This document shows, in pieces, positions 1 through 8,818 of a stretch of 64,000 nucleotides of DNA. Made by a program: the position numbers and the translations under genes. The notes beneath the pieces were generated by a model. The model ran no database searches, was not told the DNA's origin, and saw nothing but the letters and a program-made list of their open reading frames with translations. Position 1 is the stretch's first letter. Every line of letters starts with the position of its first letter. The DNA is from Oscillatoriales cyanobacterium M59_W2019_021 (lineage in GTDB: Bacteria > Cyanobacteriota > Cyanobacteriia > Cyanobacteriales > Geitlerinemataceae), in NCBI GenBank assembly GCA_015295945.1, contig DVED01000049.1, positions 1-64,000 of the forward strand, written 5' to 3'.

Positions 1-310
1 GAATTGGCAAGCAGGGAAAGTAAAGCATAAGAAAGTTTTATTCTTTTTTTTTTTGAATAAATAAAACTAAACTTTTGTTAGGCAGGATAGGCAACTCTTG
101 CGACTCTAACAATATCTTTGAAATCCTTACAGCGTTTAACCTTCAGCCGATTCAGTTTGTCAAAATCGTCCGGATTGCATACCTTTTTTCGGGTCGATTT
201 TCTCCACCTTCCCCGTAAGCTATATCCACAGAAAAAAATAATTGTGCAATTTACTTGACTCTGAGATAAACCTGAAATAGCATCAGTTTAGAGTTTCAGG
301 ATAAAGGTAT

Positions 311-1612
311 ATGGGTTACATAGTAGGAACACCAGGTAATGACAATATTTCAGGTACTCCCCAAAATGACACACTTGTTGGATTGAGTGGAAACGATATC
401 CTTAATAATAATTCAACACAAGCCGGAGGATTTGATATTTTATTTGGAAATGATGGTTTTGACTCTCTAAATCTTGGATTTTCAGTTTCTGGCATTGCTT
501 ATGGGGGTAAAGATAACGATCAAATTTCCGGTAGTAATGGTGCTGATACTGTATATGGAGACAATGGAGCCGATATAATTCAAGGATTTGGTTCTAACGA
601 CATTTTGGTTGGAACAAATGTTCAAAATGACCCTCTCAACGATCTGGCAGATATAATCGTTGGTAATCTTGGAAATGACACTATCTATGGAAATTCAGGA
701 AACGACTCGGTTTCTGGCAGCGAAGGAAATGACATTGTTTTCGGAGGTCAGGGAGACGATCGAGTTAATGGTCTTAATGACACTGATATTTTAAATGGCG
801 ATCTTGGAAACGACACTCTGGTTGGAGGATTGGGAGTAGACACAGTAACAGGTGGATCTGGTAATGACGCATTTTTAGGAACATTTGGCACGGGTTCTTT
901 TGCTCAGAATACAGATGTCATTACTGATTTTAATACAGGAGATAGCTGGAACTTTATTAACAGTCCAAACCCAACTATTTTTACTGACATTTATAGTTTA
1001 AATGGAGATTTGTATATTGATGCAACTCCTCTTTCTTCTTCTTTAGTTTCGCGCCTCATTCTGAAAGGGCGTGGTACGATGAGTCTAAGCGATGCACTCC
1101 TAGCAGCAGATACATTTTCGACATCAAGTTCACAGATAACGCTGACCGTTCAAGCTTTAGATTCTAGTAAGCTATCTCCATTCTTGACTGATTCAAACTT
1201 TGACAGTAAACTGTCGCAACAAACACGTCGCGCTTTTCAGGAAGCAGAAAAATTACCTTTTACTGAGGCCACAGTTATTGATTTACCACCCGGAACGACC
1301 CCCAAAGATTGGCTAGTAAAGTCAATTCAATCTCTCGAAAAAGGTATTTCTCCAGAACAGCTTGGGCTTCAAAAAGGAACAACATCTAAAGAGCTAAAAG
1401 CTGCATTATCCGATATTGTTGCTGCTGATTTTGCCAATGCTCTTTTGGAAAAACGTCATAAGGGGCTACTTTCTCCGGGTAGTATCGATCCTTTTACTGG
1501 AAATACCGTACCTGTCAATTTCGATCCCATTTTCAACACAGGTGGTGCAGATACAAGCTTTTCAGGTTTTCAGTCATTTCAATCTGGCAGCTTGATTTCA
1601 TTTGAAATTTAG
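311..1612 (+). CDS. RTX (hemolysin-type) calcium-binding repeat protein
   Basis: The N-terminal ~190 residues are a run of glycine/aspartate-rich nonapeptides of the GGxGNDxhx type (for example GNDNISG, GNDTLVG, GNDTIYG, GNDIVFG). These form the calcium-binding parallel beta-roll of RTX proteins. The DVITDFN stretch near residue 200 matches the end of the roll in the serralysin C-terminal type. Residues ~270-433 have no motif I recognise. No signal peptide is visible, as expected for type I secretion through a C-terminal signal, and no ABC/HlyD exporter genes lie nearby. ATG start. The gene is visibly AT-richer than most of the window, which hints at transfer. Extracellular location is inferred from the family; the function is unknown. 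Confidence 0.85.
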   Translation: MGYIVGTPGNDNISGTPQNDTLVGLSGNDILNNNSTQAGGFDILFGNDGFDSLNLGFSVSGIAYGGKDNDQISGSNGADTVYGDNGADIIQGFGSNDILVGTNVQNDPLNDLADIIVGNLGNDTIYGNSGNDSVSGSEGNDIVFGGQGDDRVNGLNDTDILNGDLGNDTLVGGLGVDTVTGGSGNDAFLGTFGTGSFAQNTDVITDFNTGDSWNFINSPNPTIFTDIYSLNGDLYIDATPLSSSLVSRLILKGRGTMSLSDALLAADTFSTSSSQITLTVQALDSSKLSPFLTDSNFDSKLSQQTRRAFQEAEKLPFTEATVIDLPPGTTPKDWLVKSIQSLEKGISPEQLGLQKGTTSKELKAALSDIVAADFANALLEKRHKGLLSPGSIDPFTGNTVPVNFDPIFNTGGADTSFSGFQSFQSGSLISFEI

Positions 1613-1668
1613 AAACTAGATCGATATTAATTACGTATTTTTTAATCTGCACGTAATTAGTTAGCAAT

Positions 1669-1706
1669 AAAAAAATGCTTGTAATGTAAATTGTAAGCAT
1701 TTTTTT
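1669..1706. terminator. Rho-independent terminator, probably bidirectional
   Basis: A 12-bp stem with arms AAAAAAATGCTT (1669-1680) and AAGCATTTTTTT (1695-1706) surrounds a 14-nt loop. It lies between the RTX gene on the plus strand and the end of the methyltransferase remnant on the minus strand. The A-run and T-run would serve transcripts from both sides. A second perfect 9-bp inverted repeat, TAATTACGT/ACGTAATTA, lies just before it at about 1628-1660. Confidence 0.75.
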
Positions 1707-1727
1707 ATGATATAAGCGGTAAATAAA

Positions 1728-2862
1728 TTAAGCTTTCTTCCTAATTTTCGCCCACTCCGATCGCCGATCGAGAATCTGCAACACCGATAAATTTTGCACC
1801 TTAATCATCGCCGTCACCGCACTTTCTTTCCCCGCTTGAATTTGAATACTCGGTGTTTTCACCAGCTTGCCCTTTTCCCAAATTTCGTATCGGTAGTAAA
1901 AATAAGAATACGCTTTATCCCCAGATTTCAACCGAACGACTTTCGTTTGGCGTTCCACCCAACCATTAGTCGATCGATGGGACTTAGAAAAGTCTAGATC
2001 CAGGCTATCTTTCGACCAGGGAATTGAGGTAGAGGACTCGGCGGAGGGCAACGGCGGCAACTCTAGGGTCGAGGATATTTTTGACGACTTTTTTAGAGTA
2101 TCGATAAGTGCGATCGCCCGACGAAACTCCAACGGATCTGTCCACCCTACGGGCAAACTGAAGCAATCCTCCAGCAGGGTTGGATTGGGACACTCCTCTT
2201 CGCTCAGAACTTCCAATCGTTTCAAGTTCGTTTCTATATTGCTCCATCCAGTTGCGAGGTGGGAATTTGGGATCGAAGAATTCTCGGGAATATCCAACCA
2301 AAAGCAACCGTTCTCGGCAGAAGGGCGAACCCAATTCTCCGCTAGAAATAACCAACCATTCTGCATCGTACCCGAGGCGATCGATCTCTCGAAAAAGATA
2401 GTAGGCGTAAGCCGTTTTTGCTCTAACCGCATAGGGACATTTGAGGAGTTCGGGAACTGTGTTGAGGACGAAGAATTTAGGTTGAAGTCTCCCCACAATT
2501 TTTAGGATATCAAATAAACAATCTCGCGGGTGGGAAATACCGCGAAGTTTGAGGAAAGGTTGGCTTGGGGGTGCGGCCGAAATCAAGTCGAGATCGTCGG
2601 TAATTTCCAGGGTTTCTCGTTCCGAAAGTTCCCGCAGATTGCCGTAGTTGCGAACTTCCGGAAATCGCTGGCGTAAAATGTGGCTGCAATATCGATCGAT
2701 CTCTGCCAGTCCGCAAAGTGTAAACCCCATCAGTTGCAATCCCGCCAAAGGAAATCCCGTTCCCATACGGCTGCATAAGTCAAGCTGCCTTAGCATAAAT
2801 ATGTCAAAAAGTATGGTAGTCGATCGCCCATTTCCGAGTCTCCGATTCTCAATTTTTGACAA
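1728..2862 (-). pseudogene. Degenerate C5-cytosine DNA methyltransferase, frameshifted and lacking catalytic residues
   Basis: Read on the minus strand, residues ~24-170 align by eye with the catalytic domain of cytosine-5 DNA methyltransferases: LDLCSRMGTGFPLAGLQL (SAM-binding motif I), AEIDRYC (motif II), SAAPPSQPF (motif IV region) and a GYDAEWLVIS...RERLLLVGYS block (motif VIII region). Motif IV should read PPC/PCQ, but the codon at 2563-2565 is AGC, so Ser100 replaces the nucleophilic Cys. Motif VI ENV is NTV. Near 2215-2250 the frame changes by one base. The continuation in the other frame contains NPTLLEDCF and LPVGWTDP, the usual C-terminal PxGWTDL signature, and ends at 1728 with a Lys/Arg-rich YFYYRYEIWEKGK tail. 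The best start is ATG at 2796. It could still make two proteins or a dead DNA-binding protein, but a decaying gene is the simplest reading. Confidence 0.7.
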
Positions 2863-3447
2863 GCCAAGCGAAGCCGCTCGATCGAGAATTTGGGGCGATC
2901 TCCCGGAACCTTTTTACACGCAGTTCGATAAGCTCACCTGCGATCGATGCGATTGTAGGTGAGGCTATCGAAAAATCTTATGTTTTTGAGGCATAGATTT
3001 ATTTTTGTCTATAGCTCAAAATTTGTAAAAACGCAGATTATTTAAGTTTAAAGCCATTTTTTCTTCTTGACAATTGACATATTGTCAAATGTAGAGATAA
3101 AAATAACCCCTTATGGGCTTCGGAAAAATGGCGAGTTTTTTTCGGTTTTCCCTGTAAATTTATGTTAAGGTAATCGCCAGAGTCCGATACTCTAGAGGCG
3201 ATCGAACACACTTTTGCCCAAACCGCAAATCTCTCTCCGGGTCTTCGGATCTCCGTGTCTCCCCATCAGCCTCAATTCACAATTTGAATGCGTGATAGCT
3301 TAGCAAGGGAACCGATCGCCCGAGAATCTGTGGCTAGAAGACTTGGCGATCGAAAAATACGGTATTATAGTTGCGCCGTTGGGGCGCAGGTTTCCTCGCC
3401 GGATACCGAAACGACTGCTGTTCCCCGCTACCCCAGTAAGAACGATC
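2863..3447. other. Intergenic region without a convincing gene
   Basis: Short open frames here look like chance: composition is mixed, there is no ribosome-binding site and no recognisable motif. The only conspicuous element is the perfect dyad at 3074-3088, listed separately. The stretch just before 3448 is open in the glycosyltransferase frame but does not resemble protein-coding sequence. Confidence 0.5.
3074..3088. promoter_or_regulatory. Operator-like dyad TTGACA-N3-TGTCAA
   Basis: The sequence TTGACATATTGTCAA is a perfect 6-bp inverted repeat with a 3-bp spacer. The same architecture, with the same arms, occurs twice in front of petE at 28272-28304. It lies about 360 bp upstream of the glycosyltransferase start and about 210 bp upstream of the methyltransferase remnant. 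It is probably a transcription-factor site; the factor and the regulated gene are unknown. Confidence 0.4.
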
Positions 3448-4686
3448 GTGCGCGTTTTATTTCTCCATCCGAACTTTCCCGCCCAGTTCCGACACGTCGC
3501 CACCGTCCTCGGTGCCAACCCGGACGACGAAGTGGTTTACGGCACGAAGAACGAACGTCCGGAATGGACGATACCGGGGGTACGCAAAGCCCTGTTCGCC
3601 CCCAGTCGCGACCCCCGCCCGGAAACTCACCACTACATTCGTCCCCTGGAAAGTGCCGTTCTCTACGGGCAAGCGGTGTATCGGATGGCGGAAAAACTCA
3701 AATCAGAAGGTTTTGTTCCTGATTTGATTTACGGTCACTCCGGTTGGGGGCCAACCTTATTTATGAAAGACGTATTCCCCAATACGCCGTTGATGTGTTA
3801 TTTCGAGTGGTTTTATCGATCGAAAGGGGCAGATGCCGACTTCGATCCTGCCGACCCCCTAACGCCGGACGAAGAAGCCAAAATTCGAGTGAAAAATTCG
3901 CCGATTTTGCTGGATTTATACAGTTGCGATTGGGGCGTTTCTCCCACCCACTGGCAAAAATCCCAGTTTCCTAAAGAGTTTAAATCCAAACTTTCCGTTC
4001 TGCACGATGGGGTAGATCCGGAGTATTTCCAACCCAGTCCGGGGGCGAAATTGGTATTGCCTAATTTGGATTTATCCCACGTCGATGAAATCGTCACTTA
4101 TGTAGCGCGGGGGATGGAACCCTATCGCGGTTTCCCGGAATTTATCGAATCCGTAGCTTATTTGCAGGAAAAGCGACCGAATGCCCACGTGGTCGTCGTT
4201 GCTTCAGAACGGGTTTGTTATGGCAAATCGCTGCCCAACGGCAAGAGTTATAAAGAGCACATGCTGGAAAAAGTGCCGTTAGATTTGTCGCGAATTCACT
4301 TTGTGGGAACGCTGCCTTATGGGTTGTATTTGAAAGTGTTGCAAGCGTCCAGCGTGCATATTTATTTGACTCGACCGTTTGTGTTATCGTGGTCGTCGAT
4401 CGAAGCTTTATCGACGGGTTGTTTGGTGGTGGGTTCCGATACGCCTCCAGTTCGGGAAGTCATAAAAGATGGTTATAACGGTTTGCTGGTAGACTATTTC
4501 TCACCGAAAGATATTGCCGATCGGGTTTGCGAGGTGTTGAGCCACCCCACCCGTATGGCACAGTTGCGCGAAAATGCCCGAAAAACGGTACTGGAACGGT
4601 ATTCTCACGCCAAGCTGCTGCCCCAACACATTCAATTGATGCGGAATGTCGCTGCGGGACAGTTTCCGCCAGATACGCATCTTTGA
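3448..4686 (+). CDS. Glycosyltransferase, family 4-like (GT-B fold)
   Basis: The protein of about 412 residues begins RVLFLHPNFPAQFRH, a typical GT-B first strand and loop. It has a C-terminal GT4-type nucleotide-sugar site: YVARGMEPYRGFPEFIES, then SSIEALSTGCLVVGSDTPPVRE with the family E-x7 pattern. It probably transfers a sugar to a polysaccharide or a glycan-linked acceptor in the cytoplasm; donor and acceptor cannot be told. I chose the GTG at 3448 because the open frame upstream has no homologous-looking sequence and the typical N-terminus starts exactly there. The ribosome-binding site is weak. The next gene downstream is another glycosyltransferase (GT41 type), so the two may act together on protein or envelope glycosylation (inference). 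Confidence 0.85.
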   Translation: MRVLFLHPNFPAQFRHVATVLGANPDDEVVYGTKNERPEWTIPGVRKALFAPSRDPRPETHHYIRPLESAVLYGQAVYRMAEKLKSEGFVPDLIYGHSGWGPTLFMKDVFPNTPLMCYFEWFYRSKGADADFDPADPLTPDEEAKIRVKNSPILLDLYSCDWGVSPTHWQKSQFPKEFKSKLSVLHDGVDPEYFQPSPGAKLVLPNLDLSHVDEIVTYVARGMEPYRGFPEFIESVAYLQEKRPNAHVVVVASERVCYGKSLPNGKSYKEHMLEKVPLDLSRIHFVGTLPYGLYLKVLQASSVHIYLTRPFVLSWSSIEALSTGCLVVGSDTPPVREVIKDGYNGLLVDYFSPKDIADRVCEVLSHPTRMAQLRENARKTVLERYSHAKLLPQHIQLMRNVAAGQFPPDTHL

Positions 4687-4785
4687 TAGTTGATAGTTGT
4701 TAGTTGTTAGTTGTTAACAACCAATTCCCAAATGACCAATGACCAATCCCAAACCCCAAACCCCAAACCCCAAACTCCATCATTC
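4687..4785. repeat. Heptanucleotide tandem repeats (TTAGTTG)n and (CCCCAAA)n
   Basis: The spacer between the two glycosyltransferase genes consists almost wholly of short tandem repeats: three copies of TTGTTAG, then ATGACCA, then four copies of AACCCCA. The same motifs recur at many gene borders in this window. They are like the short tandemly repeated repetitive (STRR) sequences of filamentous cyanobacteria. Confidence 0.7.
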
Positions 4786-7700
4786 ATGACCTCTAAGGTT
4801 TTGCTGGGCAAGGCTATCGACTATCAGAAGGCGGGGAATTTATCCCAGGCGGAATTGTTGTACCGACAGATGTTGCAGGAGAATCCGGAGGATGCGGAGG
4901 CGCTGCATGGGGTGGGGGCGGTGGCATATCAGATGGGGGCGTACGATCGCGCGTTAGAATCCGTCAGAAAGGCGATCGCCTTGAGTCCCAACAATCCGGT
5001 GTTTTACAATACGGCGGGGATGGCGTACCGGGCGCTGGGCAAGTCCCAGGCAGCAGCGCAGAATTACGCGCGGGCGATTGCACTCAATCCAGAAAATCCT
5101 GACTTGCAACGCAATTTTAACCGGGCGATCGCCGATTTACTGACTTGCGATCTTCCGGCGGCGATCGCCAACTTAGCTAGCGTTGCCAATACCTTCCACC
5201 AAGCAGAAAATCTGGCGCAAGCCCAACACCTGTACCGCCAAATTTTACAATACGATCCGGGTCATGCCGACGCGCTGCACCATTTGGGGATTATCGCCTA
5301 CCAGCAGGAACGGTATCCGGAGGCGATCGATCTCATTCGTCGCGCCATCGATCGCTCGCCCGCAAACGCCTACTACCACCACAACCTCGGCTTAGCCTAC
5401 GAAGCCCTCAACCAGTACCAACTCGCCTGCAATGCCTATCGCCGCGCCTTAGAACTCGATCCCCAAAATTCCGTGATTCTCGAAAGCGTCGATCGCGCCT
5501 TTTCTGCACTGATTCGAGCCAATCCCGACACGGGGAAAGCCGAACTGTTCAAAGCCGCCCGAGAAGCCCATTTTGGCGGGCATTTGGATGTGGCGAAGCA
5601 TCTGTATACCGAACTGTTCAAACGGGATAATCGCTATGTCGAAGCCCTGCACGGTTTGGGGGTGGTGCTGCACCAACAAAGCCAACACGAAACCGCGATT
5701 TCCTACCTCCAGCAAGTTTTGAAACTCGCTCCCGACAACTACCGCGCTCACAATAATCTGGGTTTAGTTTATCAAGACGACGGACAATATCTAGAGGCGA
5801 TCGCTTCTTACAAACAAGCCCTGAAACTGCAACCGGGACACGAAGCGATCGCTGCTAACTTGAAAAAGGCGATCGAAAAAGCCCAAGATTACTACAACGA
5901 AATCGCCCAGATTTACATCAGCTTAGGCAATCCAGAACGGGCGGCGCAACTGGATTTTGCAGCGGGACAGTTCGTTAAAGAACATTCTGGGGACGTGCAA
6001 ATCCAAATGCGGTACTACCAACGGGCGATCGAAGCCGATCCGAACCACGCCGAAGCCCACAATGCCCTCGCAGAATTGTACCTGTTGCAACGACAACCCG
6101 ACAAGGCGATCGCCGCCTGCCGCCAAGCCATCCAAAGTCGATCGAATTTTGCCCTCGCCTACAAAACCCTCGGCAATGCCTTTGTCTCCCAGCAAAACTA
6201 CGACGCCGCACTGCGAGCCTATTCCCAAGCTTTAACCCATCAGCCCAACTTTGCCGAAGTTTACTCCAACATTGCCGGGGTTTATTTCCTGCAAAATCAA
6301 CTGGATAACGCCGTTTCCACCTACCAAAAAGCCCTCTCCCTCGACAGCACCCTTCCGGCAATTTACTGGAATTTAGGCAAAGTTTTCGAGCGTCAAGGCA
6401 AACTCAACGAAACCATCGCCTGCTGGCAAAAAGCCCTCGAATTGCAAAGCGACTACGGTGGCGCCATGGCACAGTATCAATTCGGCGCGAAACTCTTGGC
6501 AGCCGGAAAGCGGGATGAAGCCATCGCTCGTTACCAAAAGGCGATCGCCATGCAACCCGACTTTGTAGATGCCCACTGGGATTTGTGCGAAGTGCTGAGC
6601 TTGCAAAACTACGCCGCCGCCCGAGTTTTTTCCCAACGCTTTTGCGAGAATGTTCGCGATCCCAAACAAGTTCTAGCGTTGTTGGCGAAAGTTAAAGCTC
6701 ACCTCAGTTCCGGTATCAGTCACATTGCTCGCGATGCCTTTTTAGAGTTAGAAGCTAATGTCTATCGATATCTCTCAGAAGTCAGCGCTCGCGATACCTT
6801 GCGACTGTATTTGAACTTGATGTTCGACGCGCCCCACATCCGCGACGACATCGCCGCCAATGCCAAATTAGCCCGCACCCTCGCCCAGCGATTTGTCGCA
6901 CTGCTCGATCGCAAAGTGCAATCGGAAAACGTCCAACTGCCCGTCTACAGCTACGCCCAACCCCATTCTCCCCTGCGAATCGGCTTCATTTCCCAACATT
7001 TTCGCCGCCATTCCGTCGGTTGGTTGAGCGTGGAAATTATCGAACACCTCTCGAAAATTACCCCCCACGTTCGCCTGTACGTCACGGGAAATATGCATAC
7101 CGACGAACTGACCACTCGATTCAAAAATGCGGCAGAAAAATTCCACCACCCTCAATCCTTAGTGGCTGGAGAATTAACGAAAGAAATTCAACAAGATAAC
7201 TTAGATGTGTTAGTCGATCTCGACTCGGTAACGGTGATGATGAATGCGGAAATTATGCACCGCCGCCCCGCACCGTTATGCGTTTCCTGGTTGGGATTCG
7301 ACGCGCCCTATCTTTCCGATAAAAACTACTATCTCGGTGATTGGTACACCCATCCTCAAGGGGTCGAATCCTACTACTTAGAAAAAGTGGCGAGACTGCC
7401 CCATTCTTTCGCTGCCATTTCGACTTTACCGATTCGACCCGTAGACCGACAACTCTTAAGAAAAGCTTCCCGAATCGCCCCCAATCAAGTAGCGTACCTC
7501 TGCGTGGCGACGGGAAATAAATACTGCGAAGAAATGGTGCGAGCGCAAATTGAAATCATCAAACAGGTTCCCGATAGCATTTTATTTTATAAGGCACGGG
7601 TGGGAGATTTAGAGGCGATCGGGCAAATTTACCAGGCAGAATGCCAGCGTCAAGGGGTGCGAACCAATCGGGTGAAGATGCTCTCGCGCACGCCCACGGA

Positions 7701-8085
7701 GGAAGAACACCGATTGATCTATCAGTTTGCCGATATTTTAATCGATTCCTATCCCTATAGCGGTGCCACTCACGTCGTCGAAGCCCTGTGCTTTAATATG
7801 CCCGTCGTCGCGCGAGTTGCCCAGCAATCTTTCGGTCGTCAAGCGTATTCCTTAATGAAAAATGCGGGGACGGATATGGGCATTGCTTGGACGTGGGATG
7901 AGTATGTAGATTGGGCGGTTCGGTTGGGGAAAGATGCCCGGTTGCGCCAAGAAATGCGATCGCAACTCGAACGGGGAAAACACCTCAATTCCCTCTCGCC
8001 CTTGTGGAATCCGCAACAATTCGCGCGAGAAATGTACGAGATTTTAAAAGATTTACCTGGAACAGCAAGAAGGCTCACACCGTAA
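4786..8085 (+). CDS. TPR protein with C-terminal O-GlcNAc transferase (GT41/SPINDLY-like) domain
   Basis: This 1099-residue protein starts at the ATG of MTSKVLLGKAIDYQ; the upstream in-frame ATGs sit in repeat DNA. Residues ~1-620 are tetratricopeptide units in clusters, with signatures such as EALHGVGAVAYQ, AYYHHNLGLAYEALNQY and ALAYKTLGNAF. A helical linker follows, and the last ~370 residues match the GT41 catalytic domain: IGFISQHFRRHSVGWL, DVLVDLDSVT, PLCVSWLGFDAPYL, YLCVATGNKYCEE, and DSYPYSGATHVVEALCFNMPVV for the UDP-sugar site. It most likely glycosylates proteins bound through the TPR superhelix. A TnpB remnant begins immediately after the stop codon, so the last residues may have been altered by that insertion. 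Confidence 0.88.
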   Translation: MTSKVLLGKAIDYQKAGNLSQAELLYRQMLQENPEDAEALHGVGAVAYQMGAYDRALESVRKAIALSPNNPVFYNTAGMAYRALGKSQAAAQNYARAIALNPENPDLQRNFNRAIADLLTCDLPAAIANLASVANTFHQAENLAQAQHLYRQILQYDPGHADALHHLGIIAYQQERYPEAIDLIRRAIDRSPANAYYHHNLGLAYEALNQYQLACNAYRRALELDPQNSVILESVDRAFSALIRANPDTGKAELFKAAREAHFGGHLDVAKHLYTELFKRDNRYVEALHGLGVVLHQQSQHETAISYLQQVLKLAPDNYRAHNNLGLVYQDDGQYLEAIASYKQALKLQPGHEAIAANLKKAIEKAQDYYNEIAQIYISLGNPERAAQLDFAAGQFVKEHSGDVQIQMRYYQRAIEADPNHAEAHNALAELYLLQRQPDKAIAACRQAIQSRSNFALAYKTLGNAFVSQQNYDAALRAYSQALTHQPNFAEVYSNIAGVYFLQNQLDNAVSTYQKALSLDSTLPAIYWNLGKVFERQGKLNETIACWQKALELQSDYGGAMAQYQFGAKLLAAGKRDEAIARYQKAIAMQPDFVDAHWDLCEVLSLQNYAAARVFSQRFCENVRDPKQVLALLAKVKAHLSSGISHIARDAFLELEANVYRYLSEVSARDTLRLYLNLMFDAPHIRDDIAANAKLARTLAQRFVALLDRKVQSENVQLPVYSYAQPHSPLRIGFISQHFRRHSVGWLSVEIIEHLSKITPHVRLYVTGNMHTDELTTRFKNAAEKFHHPQSLVAGELTKEIQQDNLDVLVDLDSVTVMMNAEIMHRRPAPLCVSWLGFDAPYLSDKNYYLGDWYTHPQGVESYYLEKVARLPHSFAAISTLPIRPVDRQLLRKASRIAPNQVAYLCVATGNKYCEEMVRAQIEIIKQVPDSILFYKARVGDLEAIGQIYQAECQRQGVRTNRVKMLSRTPTEEEHRLIYQFADILIDSYPYSGATHVVEALCFNMPVVARVAQQSFGRQAYSLMKNAGTDMGIAWTWDEYVDWAVRLGKDARLRQEMRSQLERGKHLNSLSPLWNPQQFAREMYEILKDLPGTARRLTP

Positions 8086-8086
8086 T

Positions 8087-8778
8087 CTCTGATTCGGTTT
8101 TCCTAAAAAGCAGTTAGCAAAATTAGAAAAGAATAGAAAACGCAAGCAGCGTAAACTAGCCAAAAAGACAGATAAAACTTCTAAGTCGCAGAAGCTTCTG
8201 GCAAAATAGCTAGAGTTCGTGCAGACTTTCTACACAAGCTATCTCGCAAAATAGCCTACGAAAACCAAGTGATTTGTGTAGAAGATTTGGCAGTTAAAAA
8301 CATGGTTAAAAATCCCAACTTGGCGAAATCAATATCAGACCAAGGATGGGGAATGTTTCTAACCCTGCTCAAATATAAAGCTGAGAAGTTTGGTCATACC
8401 TATCAAGAAATAGGTCGTTTCTTCCCCTCATCACAGCTTTGTAGTGAGACTCTACTACCAATCCCAATACTGCAACATGGTTATGATTCATTGGGTGTAA
8501 GGTTTGTAGACTGCCCGTACTGTCAGAAACAGCACGATCGAGACATCAATGCTGCAATCAATATTAAAAATGAAGGATTGCGACTTTTGGTGAGCCAGTA
8601 CGGTCTTGGGGTCTCCCCAAGTGAAGTAACTGGCGAACTCGTAAGAGAGTTAGGAACTAGCTCTTCTGCCCTTGGAGGGGATGTAAGACCAAAGTCATCA
8701 GGACATAAAAAATCTATGAAGACCGAGGCAATCCCCATTGAATTGGGAAGCCTACACGGTCCCGAAGGGTCAGTGTAG
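8087..8778 (+). pseudogene. IS200/IS605-type TnpB remnant, 5' truncated and frameshifted
   Basis: The fragment carries the C-terminal half of a TnpB RNA-guided nuclease. A basic helix KKQLAKLEKNRKRKQRKLAKK is read in one frame from about 8099. The frame breaks near 8206, where one A appears to be missing (GCAAAATAG), and continues as RADFLHKLSRKIAYENQVICVEDLAVKNM. The RuvC Glu (VEDL) and the final RuvC Asp (HDRDINAA) survive. The zinc finger keeps only its second pair (CPYC); the first CxxC has been lost. The whole N-terminus with the first RuvC Asp is missing, and no TnpA is present. The open part from 8269 codes for 169 residues, but it cannot be an active nuclease. Confidence 0.8.
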
Positions 8779-8787
8779 GTAGTTCAC
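8721..8787 (+). ncRNA. Probable omega-RNA 3' region / right end of the IS605-type element
   Basis: TnpB guide RNAs overlap the 3' end of tnpB and end at the transposon right end. Here a hairpin with arms CCTACAC (8751-8757) and GTGTAGG (8773-8779) and an inner CCC-GAA-GGG is followed by TAGTTCAC. This layout matches the right-end structures of cyanobacterial IS605-group elements as I remember them. The exact boundary of the element (about 8787) is a guess. With tnpB broken, the RNA may be non-functional. Confidence 0.4.
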
Positions 8788-8818
8788 GACATCAAATCGT
8801 GTAAAACAACGACCTCGG

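Noticed and set aside
3343-3447. Longer N-terminus of the glycosyltransferase from a TTG at 3343
   Set aside because: The extra 35 residues are Arg/Pro-rich and unlike GT-B N-termini, whereas GTG 3448 starts exactly at the typical first beta strand.
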